From Prevotella sp. (lineage in GTDB: Bacteria > Bacteroidota > Bacteroidia > Bacteroidales > Bacteroidaceae), in assembly GCA_017847725.1 (NCBI GenBank), contig JAGAXW010000019.1:90350-154349 (forward strand): a stretch of DNA of 64,000 nucleotides, in the 5' to 3' direction. Under the pieces are notes generated by a model, which had not been told where the DNA came from, did not search any database, and saw only the letters and a program-made list of their open reading frames with translations. Positions 57,778 to 64,000 of this stretch are shown here, piece by piece. Position numbers and translations under genes: made by a program. Position 1 is the first letter of the stretch, and each line of letters starts with the position of its first letter.

Positions 57778-58773
57778 ATGGCTATTTCAATAGACGATAT
57801 CAAGAAGCTCCGCGCCATGACCGGTGCCGGTCTCGCCGACGTAAAGAAGGCACTGACCGAGGCCGAGGGCGACTTCGACAAGGCCAAGGAACTGCTGCGT
57901 GAGCGCGGACTGGCTATCGCTGCCAAGCGTAGCGATCGTGAGACATCCAATGGTTGCGTACTCGTAAAGGCTGTCGACGGCTTTGCCGCAATGATTGCCC
58001 TGAAGTGCGAGACCGACTTCGTAGCAAACGGTGCCGACTTCATTGCACTCACCCAGAGCATCCTTGACGCTGCCATCGCTAACAAGTGCAAGGACATCGA
58101 GGCTGTCAAGGCACTGCTCATCAACGGCCAGACTGCCCAGGAGGCTGTCACACAGCGTTCTGGTATCACCGGCGAGAAGATGGAGCTCGACGGCTACCTC
58201 GTGCTCGAGGGTGATAACATCGAGGTCTACAACCACATGGGTAAGAACACCCTGTGCACCATGGTACAGCTCAACAAGAATGCTGCCGAAGTAGGTCACA
58301 AGCTGGCCATGCAGGTGGCTGCCATGAAGCCCGTAGCCCTGAACGCAGAGAGCGTCGACCAGAAAATCCTCGACGAGGAGTACAAGACGGCTGTCGAGAA
58401 GACCAAGCTCGAGCAGGTTGAGAAGTACGTGGAGATGAAGCTCAAGAAGGCTGGCATCAACCCCAACCTCGTAGACTCTGAAGACCACATCGAGTCGAAC
58501 ATGGCCAAGGGCTGGCTCACCAAGGAGCAGGCCGACGAGGCTCGCCAACTCATCGAGACCGCCAAGGCCGAGGGTGAGGCTCAGCTGAAGATGCCTATGA
58601 TCGAGAACATCGCCAAGGGTCGTGTCAACAAGTTCCTGAAGGAGAACTGCCTGGTAGACCAGGAGTTCCAGTTCGGCGACGGCGACAAGGCTACTGTCAG
58701 CCAGTGGCTCGCCCAGCAGGACAAGGAGCTGAAGATTGTTGACTTCAAGCGCTTCACGCTGGTTGCTGAGTAA
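57778..58773 (+). CDS. tsf: Elongation factor Ts
   Basis: A 331-residue guanine-nucleotide exchange factor for EF-Tu. The N-terminal UBA-like domain (DDIKKLRAMTGAGLADVKKA) is conserved, and the exchange core has ALKCETDFVANGADF. The length fits the longer EF-Ts of Bacteroidota. It is the last gene of the ribosomal cluster; a strong terminator follows 25 bases after the stop. Confidence 0.96.
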   Translation: MAISIDDIKKLRAMTGAGLADVKKALTEAEGDFDKAKELLRERGLAIAAKRSDRETSNGCVLVKAVDGFAAMIALKCETDFVANGADFIALTQSILDAAIANKCKDIEAVKALLINGQTAQEAVTQRSGITGEKMELDGYLVLEGDNIEVYNHMGKNTLCTMVQLNKNAAEVGHKLAMQVAAMKPVALNAESVDQKILDEEYKTAVEKTKLEQVEKYVEMKLKKAGINPNLVDSEDHIESNMAKGWLTKEQADEARQLIETAKAEGEAQLKMPMIENIAKGRVNKFLKENCLVDQEFQFGDGDKATVSQWLAQQDKELKIVDFKRFTLVAE

Positions 58774-58797
58774 TCAGACACACATACCTATAAATAA

Positions 58798-58829
58798 AAA
58801 TGCCCGCACATCAGCTGCGGGCATTTTTT
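58798..58829 (+). terminator. Bidirectional terminator after tsf
   Basis: TGCCCGC (58801-58807) pairs with GCGGGCA (58817-58823), flanked by five As and seven Ts. It can stop tsf transcription and also the convergent esterase transcript. Confidence 0.92.
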
Positions 58830-58835
58830 TCTACC

Positions 58836-60143
58836 TTATTTCAGGCGTTTCCTTACCCACTCCATCTGACCGCGGTCTGTAGCGTCGCTGGTCCAATGCT
58901 CGTTGATGGGCGTAAGCAGGCTCTCTTTCTCACACTTCAGCACATTCCATACGGCATACGATGTGGTGGGCGAACAGGTGTTGTCGTTATAGCCCCAGGT
59001 CATATATACCGGTGTATCAATGTGGCGTGCAAAATTCACCACATCATAGTACGGCAGCGTCTGCATGCATGCGGCCGAATAGGCGCCACTCTCTTTCGTA
59101 AAGTGCGGATAGCCGCTTGTCAGGCCCGCAGAGCCTGCCGCCATATCGCTCAGTGCGGGATGGTTGGCGACACAATGGGTGATGCGCTTGTCGAGTGCCG
59201 TGGCAATAAGCGCCAAGGCACCGCCCTGGCTGCCGCCAGCTACAATGACATTACGCCCGTCCCACTCGGGCATAGCCGTCAGTACATCGATGCAGCGTAC
59301 CAGTCCGAGATATACATGCTTCATATAATACTGTTTGCGGTCTTCCAGATTCTGGCGAAGGTATCCATTGTCGCGGTTGTTGAAGGCGGCATTAATCTCG
59401 GCCCACTGCTGGTCGGTCATCGTAGGATTCAGACCGTGAATGTCTATCGCCATCCTGATAAAGCCATTCTCGGGCCAGAAACGACGCGCCATTCCGTCCT
59501 TGATAGTCTTGACGCCGGCTCCCGGCGGTGTCAGCACGACTGGACAACTGCCTTTCTTGGCTCCATGGGGCACCAGCAGATAAGCATAGAACGAATGTTT
59601 CTGACGGTCAAGATCTATCTTCATGCGATAGCAGTCGACACGCTCGTTGGACATCTCGGCGACGTACTCCTTTGTATAGTGTACGGGCATCTTCGCAGCC
59701 TCCTTCAGTTCTTGCTGCCAGAAGGTCCAGAAGTCTTTCGGCTCCTGGGTAAACGGCTGGATGCGGTCTGCCGAGAAGCCCACCTTTACATGGTGCTCAT
59801 ACGTCTTCCCATCCAGCTGCATCTTTAGGCGCAGGTCACGGAAGCATGGCTTCTTGGCCGTACCCATCTGTATCTTGGCACGACCGCCCTTCAGCGTCAC
59901 CTTACCTTTTGTGTCTGAGGCCAGCAGGTCGGTGCCCACCTCCCACTCTACCACACCGTCGCGTGGAATACCATACTTGTAGAACTGCACCTCTACCGTT
60001 GCCTTCTCACCAACCTCATAAAGCCAGTCGGCATGGTCAGGAACGGCCACCCACAGGTAGTCACTGCGGTAAGGATAATTCTCCACAGCCACCGCTGCCA
60101 ACATCGTCGGCAACAGCAGCATCAACATCACTAATCGTTTCAT
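58836..60143 (-). CDS. Exported CE7-type acetyl esterase (acetylxylan esterase family)
   Basis: A 435-residue protein with signal peptide MKRLVMLMLLLPTMLAAVA. An N-terminal beta-sandwich (VWVAVPDHADWLYEVG-like text up to about residue 125) precedes the alpha/beta-hydrolase domain of the AXE1/CE7 family. The nucleophile is in AGGSQGGALAL, the acid in TWGYNDNTCS and the catalytic His in INEHWTSD. These enzymes remove acetyl groups from xylooligosaccharides and antibiotics; in this location it probably deacetylates plant glycans in the periplasm. I start at 60143; 60149 is an alternative. A TATCTTTG -7 box lies 65 bases upstream. Confidence 0.88.
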   Translation of the reverse strand: MKRLVMLMLLLPTMLAAVAVENYPYRSDYLWVAVPDHADWLYEVGEKATVEVQFYKYGIPRDGVVEWEVGTDLLASDTKGKVTLKGGRAKIQMGTAKKPCFRDLRLKMQLDGKTYEHHVKVGFSADRIQPFTQEPKDFWTFWQQELKEAAKMPVHYTKEYVAEMSNERVDCYRMKIDLDRQKHSFYAYLLVPHGAKKGSCPVVLTPPGAGVKTIKDGMARRFWPENGFIRMAIDIHGLNPTMTDQQWAEINAAFNNRDNGYLRQNLEDRKQYYMKHVYLGLVRCIDVLTAMPEWDGRNVIVAGGSQGGALALIATALDKRITHCVANHPALSDMAAGSAGLTSGYPHFTKESGAYSAACMQTLPYYDVVNFARHIDTPVYMTWGYNDNTCSPTTSYAVWNVLKCEKESLLTPINEHWTSDATDRGQMEWVRKRLK

Positions 60144-60207
60144 ATACATCGTTTTAGTAGTTTATTCCACCTTTACTGGAGTCTGGCATAAATTGTACCA
60201 ACGATTG

Positions 60208-60215
60208 CAAAGATA
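60208..60215 (-). promoter_or_regulatory. -7 promoter box for the CE7 esterase
   Basis: The minus strand reads TATCTTTG, about 65 bases before the ATG. No clear -33 TTTG. Confidence 0.6.
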
Positions 60216-60258
60216 CAAATATTTCCCAAATAATAATCCTTAATTCTCATTTTATTCG

Positions 60259-60266
60259 TATCTTTG
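60259..60266 (+). promoter_or_regulatory. -7 promoter box for comM
   Basis: The plus strand reads TATCTTTG, 20 bases before the comM ATG. It diverges from the esterase promoter 43 bases away. Confidence 0.6.
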
Positions 60267-60286
60267 TACAAAATCTAATATTATAT

Positions 60287-61858
60287 ATGCTGGTAAAAAC
60301 CTATTGTGCCGCAGTCAACGGGCTCGAAGTCACCACAGTCACCGCCGAAGTCAGCATGACCCGTGGTGTACAGTTTCACCTGACTGGTCTGGCAGACACT
60401 GCTGTCAAGGAAAGCTACGACCGCATTCGCGCCGCCTTGCAGAACAACGGATTCAAGATGCCCACCATGGACACCACCGTCAACCTCTCGCCTGCCGACC
60501 TCAAGAAAGAAGGTTCCGGCTACGACCTTCCGGTAGCCATCGGCATACTGGCCGCCAACGGCAAGGTGGAGAGTGAGCGACTGGCCGACTACATGATGGT
60601 AGGTGAACTGAGCCTCGACGGACACCTACAACCCATACGTGGCGCACTCCCCATCGCCATACGTGCTCGAAAGGAGAAGTTCAAAGGGCTCATCGTACCC
60701 CAGCAGAACATCCGCGAAGCTGCCGTCGTCAACCAGTTGGAAGTCTATGGCATGGACTCTCTGATGGATGTCATCAAATTTATAAATGGCAGTACCGACT
60801 ATGAGCCTACCCACATCGACACCCGCAAGGAGTTCTACGAACAGCAGAACCACTTCGAACTGGACTTCAGCGACGTCCGCGGACAGGAGAGCGTCAAGCG
60901 CGCATTAGAGGTTGCTGCCGCTGGCGGACATAACCTCATCATGATAGGGCCGCCGGGTAGTGGTAAGTCGATGCTGGCCAAGCGCCTGCCCAGCATTCTG
61001 CCCCCACTGTCGTTGGCAGAAAGCCTTGAGACAACGCAGATTCACAGCGTGGCCGGCAAGCTGAGCCGTGACACCAGCCTCATCAGTCAGCGTCCATTCC
61101 GCGCTCCCCACCACACCATCTCTCAGGTAGCCCTTGTAGGTGGTGGTCAAAACCCACAGCCAGGCGAGATCTCGCTGGCGCACAACGGTGTTCTCTTCCT
61201 CGACGAAATGCCGGAGCTGTCGCGTAGCGTCCTCGAGGTACTACGCCAACCACTGGAAGACCGCCACATCACCATCAGTCGTGCCAAGTACAACGTGGAG
61301 TATCCCTGTTCCTTCATGCTTGTGGCTTCAATGAACCCCTGCCCTTGCGGCTACTATGGCGACCCCACCCACCACTGCGTCTGCACCCCCGGACAGATTC
61401 AGCGCTATATGAACAAAATCAGCGGTCCCCTACTCGACCGCATCGACATCCACTGCGAAATCCAGGCCGTCCCCTTCGCCCAGCTCTCGCAAATGAAGCC
61501 CGGCGAGCCCTCGGCCGCCATCCGCGAGCGAGTCATCAAGGCCCGCAACATCCAGACCGAGCGCTTCAGCTCCCTCCCTACAGGGGAGGGCGGGGGGAGG
61601 GGCCGCATCCACTGCAACGCCCAAATGACCGAGCGCATGCTTCACGAATACGCCGAGCCCGACGCCCAAAGCCTCGATATGCTCCGCATGGCCATGGAGC
61701 GTCTCAAGCTCTCCGCCCGTGCCTACAGCCGCATCTTGAAGGTCGCCCGCACCATCGCCGACCTTTCCGGCTCAGAAAAAGTCCAGTCCATGCACATCGC
61801 CGAAGCCATCGGCTATCGTAACCTCGACCGTGGCGACTGGGCAGAGCGGGGAATATAA
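60287..61858 (+). CDS. comM: ComM/YifB-family AAA+ ATPase carrying an expressed repeat insertion
   Basis: A 523-residue AAA+ ATPase of the Mg-chelatase-like YifB/ComM family, a helicase that promotes branch migration during natural transformation. Domains in order: N-terminal Lon-like fold (residues 1-170), Walker A GPPGSGKSMLAKRLP near residue 223, Walker B VLFLDEMPEL, a Cys-rich ASMNPCPCGYYGD zinc segment, and the C-terminal Mg-chelatase domain. Between RNIQTERF and IHCNAQM, where homologues have a few residues, lies SSLPTGEGGGRGR, encoded by a G-rich palindromic repeat read in frame. A truncated second copy of the 3' end lies at 63554. With comEC nearby, natural competence is likely. Confidence 0.93.
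   Translation: MLVKTYCAAVNGLEVTTVTAEVSMTRGVQFHLTGLADTAVKESYDRIRAALQNNGFKMPTMDTTVNLSPADLKKEGSGYDLPVAIGILAANGKVESERLADYMMVGELSLDGHLQPIRGALPIAIRARKEKFKGLIVPQQNIREAAVVNQLEVYGMDSLMDVIKFINGSTDYEPTHIDTRKEFYEQQNHFELDFSDVRGQESVKRALEVAAAGGHNLIMIGPPGSGKSMLAKRLPSILPPLSLAESLETTQIHSVAGKLSRDTSLISQRPFRAPHHTISQVALVGGGQNPQPGEISLAHNGVLFLDEMPELSRSVLEVLRQPLEDRHITISRAKYNVEYPCSFMLVASMNPCPCGYYGDPTHHCVCTPGQIQRYMNKISGPLLDRIDIHCEIQAVPFAQLSQMKPGEPSAAIRERVIKARNIQTERFSSLPTGEGGGRGRIHCNAQMTERMLHEYAEPDAQSLDMLRMAMERLKLSARAYSRILKVARTIADLSGSEKVQSMHIAEAIGYRNLDRGDWAERGI
61570..61602 (+). repeat. G-rich palindromic repeat, copy 3, in frame inside comM
   Basis: CTCCCTCCC (61570-61578) and the G-rich arm after TACAG form the same hairpin type as copies 1 and 2. 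Here it is translated into Gly- and Ser-rich residues of ComM. Confidence 0.85.
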
Positions 61859-61869
61859 TAATTAACTTA

Positions 61870-62451
61870 ATGATAATAATTATGAAGAAAGATGAACAGC
61901 CAGATGCTTCTAACCAAGTAAAGAGAGAGAAGATTACTACTTCTATCGCTTTTCTCCTTTTGCTCATAGTCGGTTCTATTGCTATCGTATATATCTATAC
62001 CAAAGACACAATGGGTGAAAACCTCAATGAAACCATTTCGACAGAACAAAAGGAATCTTCTATTGAGGTAAATGCAGATTGGATTGAAAAAGAAACGATA
62101 ACAACCGATTTTATAAATTATAATACCATATATAACTTTAGCGGTCATAGAATCTATGTAGGAGATAATAATTACACACCCAAGAAATGGTATCATTACA
62201 AGTACAGCGAAACAAGGTTCTCAAAAACAAAAGTTACAATATCTGTTGGTGGGAGTACATATACAAGTAGAATAGTCTCGGCAAGCTTTACAATGAATCG
62301 AGCCATGTTTGGAGATAAAAAAGCTATGATTAAAACAAAAGATGGTTTTGTCGAATTTTGGGAAATGAGAGACGGAAGTTTCTCTTTATATGGGAAACAT
62401 AAAAATCTAACCTTCATATTTAATGACTATTTCAGCCGCAATGAAGATTGA
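61870..62451 (+). CDS. Single-pass membrane protein of unknown function in an AT-rich cassette
   Basis: A 193-residue protein with one hydrophobic helix at about residues 26-46 (ITTSIAFLLLLIVGSIAIVY) and a soluble C-terminal domain of about 145 residues (strand-rich; VTISVGGSTYTSRIVSASF). Its DNA is clearly AT-rich and its codon use differs from the flanking GC-rich genes, a sign of recent acquisition. The start could be 61870 or 61882. It lies 11 bases after comM and 60 bases before the RhuM-family gene. I recognise no family. Confidence 0.65.
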   Translation: MIIIMKKDEQPDASNQVKREKITTSIAFLLLLIVGSIAIVYIYTKDTMGENLNETISTEQKESSIEVNADWIEKETITTDFINYNTIYNFSGHRIYVGDNNYTPKKWYHYKYSETRFSKTKVTISVGGSTYTSRIVSASFTMNRAMFGDKKAMIKTKDGFVEFWEMRDGSFSLYGKHKNLTFIFNDYFSRNED

Positions 62452-62511
62452 GAATTATGGGACGGATACCTGATATTTTTATAAGTTTTAAGGGGATTAT
62501 ATAACTAAACT

Positions 62512-63516
62512 ATGGACGAGAACAAAGGAAATATTATTATCTATCAGTCGGAGGACGGTGTCGTTCGACTAGATGTGCGATTGGAAGATAAGACTGTTTG
62601 GCTGACCATTGACCAAATGTCGGAACTGTTTGGAAAATCGCGCTCAACAATCAATGAGCACATCCTTAATATATATGAGGAAGGAGAGTTGGAAGAAGAT
62701 GTGACGAAGAGAAAAATCGGAATTTCCGATTTTTCTACCAAGCCAACCAACTTCTATAATTTGGACGTGATTATTTCTGTTGGCTATCGGGTAAAATCAA
62801 TACAAGGTACTCGCTTCCGTCAATGGGCTACAGAACGGCTGCATGAATATATTGTGAAAGGCTTTGCATTGGACGATGAGCGATTGAAGAACCTCGGCGG
62901 TGGCAGTTACTGGAAAGAACTCCTTGACCGTATCCGCGACATTCGTTCCTCAGAGAAAGTGCTGTATCGGCAGGTGCTTGACCTCTATGCCACAGCCGTT
63001 GACTACGACCCACGCTCAGACACCTCACGGCTATTCTTCAAGATTGTGCAGAACAAGCTCCACTATGCTGCCCACGGACATACAGCGGCAGAAGTCATCT
63101 ATGAGCGGGCTGATGCCGACAAGCCTTTTATGGGATTGACCACATTCAAGGGAGAACTACCTTGTCTCAACGATGTGAAGATTGCCAAGAACTACCTGTC
63201 GGCTGACGAGTTAAAGATTTTGAATAACCTCGTATCCGGATATTTCGACTTTGCAGAAATCCAGGCATTAAAGCACCGACCTATGTATATGGAAGACTAT
63301 GTTCGCCAACTTGACAATAATATCGTGTCTATAGGTGAAGAACTACTAACCGATGGCGGTACTATCAGTCACGAAGAGGCAATGGAGAAGGCTGTAGCTG
63401 AATACCGCAAGTTTCAAGTTAAGACACTCTCGTCTGTTGAGCAAGCCTATCTGGAGAGCATTAAGGGTATTGAAAAGAAAGTAAAGCGCAAGGGGAAAAA
63501 CGATGCTAACAAGTAG
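62512..63516 (+). CDS. rhuM: RhuM family protein
   Basis: A 334-residue protein of the RhuM family, named after the Salmonella pathogenicity-island protein. The N-terminal third holds the DNA-binding-like segment WLTIDQMSELFGKSRSTINE, then TNFYNLDVIISVGYRVKSIQ and GTRFRQWATERLHEYIVKGF, which are the most conserved RhuM motifs and resemble the KilA/Bro-type phage antirepressor region. The biochemical function is unknown; homologues often lie on genomic islands and near restriction or toxin systems. Here it sits in an AT-rich insert next to comM, bounded downstream by a duplicated comM end. It is complete. Confidence 0.88.
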   Translation: MDENKGNIIIYQSEDGVVRLDVRLEDKTVWLTIDQMSELFGKSRSTINEHILNIYEEGELEEDVTKRKIGISDFSTKPTNFYNLDVIISVGYRVKSIQGTRFRQWATERLHEYIVKGFALDDERLKNLGGGSYWKELLDRIRDIRSSEKVLYRQVLDLYATAVDYDPRSDTSRLFFKIVQNKLHYAAHGHTAAEVIYERADADKPFMGLTTFKGELPCLNDVKIAKNYLSADELKILNNLVSGYFDFAEIQALKHRPMYMEDYVRQLDNNIVSIGEELLTDGGTISHEEAMEKAVAEYRKFQVKTLSSVEQAYLESIKGIEKKVKRKGKNDANK

Positions 63517-63553
63517 TACCTGTATAGGATCTTCGGCGTACAAAACCGCCGCA

Positions 63554-63832
63554 CGGATAGACATCCACTGCGAAATCCAGGCCGTGCCCTTCGCCCAGCT
63601 CTCGCAAATGAAGCCCGGCGAGCCGTCGGCCGTCATCCGCGAGCGAGTCATCAAGGCCCGCAACATCCAGACCGAGCGCTTCAGCTCCCTCCCTACAGGG
63701 GAGGGCGGGGGGAGGGGCCACATCCTCAAAGTAGCCCACACCATCGCCGAGGCCATCGGATATCGCAACCTGGATAGAGGCGACTGGGCTGAGCGAGCAT
63801 CTTCCGGAATAGCCGTGGGGACAGATACCTGA
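63554..63832 (+). pseudogene. Degenerate duplicate of the comM 3' end
   Basis: Bases 63554-63719 match comM 61439-61604 with only five differences over 166 bases, including the G-rich repeat (copy 4, about 63685-63717). Two internal jumps then skip 126 and 42 bases of comM, each at short direct repeats (GCCGCATC and CATCGCCGA), and the comM end resumes through GYRNLDRGDWAER. The frame stays open but the AAA+ core is absent and the end has diverged, so it cannot be a working ATPase. The open frame is continuous with bases after the RhuM gene only by chance. Confidence 0.88.
63685..63717 (+). repeat. G-rich palindromic repeat, copy 4, inside the comM fragment
   Basis: The same bases as copy 3 (CTCCCTCCC then TACAG then the G-rich arm), inherited with the duplicated comM segment. 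Confidence 0.85.
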
Positions 63833-64000
63833 GTCATAGCAGCCGTCATACCCAAGTACCTCTTACCTTTGCACCAGATTATAGATAATGTTCTAAATGT
63901 AAGATGTTAATCATCGTATAAATTTAGTACATACGGCTATGATTTTGTAGCTTTGCTAGAGATTATGGCCGTGGGGAGTGAGGAGGCAAGTGCCTAGGTA
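63833..64000 (+). other. Right-edge non-coding stretch with a possible outward promoter
   Basis: No gene is visible. TAGCTTTG at 63948-63955 matches TAnnTTTG on the plus strand and may serve a gene beyond the window. A short ATG frame at 63965 ends after ten codons. Confidence 0.35.

Noticed and set aside
63503-63553. Start of the comM-like frame inside the RhuM end
   Set aside because: These first codons have no comM similarity; homology begins at 63554, so the upstream part is chance open frame.

Overview
The window comes from a member of the Bacteroidota, most likely order Bacteroidales and probably a Prevotella-like lineage. Four things point there. Promoters follow the TAnnTTTG (-7) and TTTG (-33) pattern, and most starts lack a Shine-Dalgarno sequence. 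The window carries the type IX secretion (T9SS) proteins PorU and PorV in an operon with ispF. It encodes proteins with T9SS-type C-terminal ends. It also carries a DUF4876/DUF6850 pair. Coding DNA is GC-rich except for an AT-rich patch near 61.9-63.5 kb. No tRNA, rRNA, CRISPR array or transposase was found.

Layout. 0-2 kb: the end of a DUF4876 gene and a DUF6850 outer-membrane barrel. 2-6.4 kb: asd diverges from an antiporter / LolD-like ABC ATPase / CvfB-like run of overlapping genes. 6.4-16.7 kb, minus strand: a barrel protein; a probable purB / RluB-like / asnS operon; a class I fumarase with an M6 protease; and a flavodoxin with a LUD protein. 16.9-21.7 kb: an exported GH2 beta-galactosidase-like enzyme and two overlapping glycosyltransferases. 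21.87-22.23 kb: a consensus promoter followed by a structured, apparently non-coding transcript. 22.2-28.1 kb: FAH-family enzyme, porU, porV, ispF. 28.2-40.7 kb: a 3,853-residue T9SS-type surface protein followed by a small lipoprotein that appears to share its C-terminal modules.

41.5-51.9 kb is a seven-gene minus-strand operon. It starts at a consensus promoter and ends in a hairpin terminator. In transcription order it encodes a cytoplasmic amidohydrolase, a DUF3089 lipoprotein, a carboxylesterase lipoprotein, an amidohydrolase lipoprotein, a Kef-type antiporter, a membrane-anchored AraC regulator and a second cytoplasmic amidohydrolase very similar to the first. It reads as a self-contained hydrolysis and uptake pathway for an unknown substrate and is the best candidate here for an undescribed system.

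52-64 kb: a small winged-helix gene overlapping an 11-bp repeat array, an exported protein of unknown function, a HAD phosphatase, comEC, and the rplM-rpsI-rpsB-tsf cluster with a structured leader. Then come a CE7 esterase, comM, and an AT-rich cassette (a membrane protein and a RhuM-family protein) bounded downstream by a degenerate second copy of the comM 3' end. A G-rich palindromic repeat lies inside both comM copies and also at 6.57 and 41.47 kb.

Three loci (the CvfB-like gene, the GH2 gene and the comM copy) appear to have lost internal segments while keeping the reading frame open.
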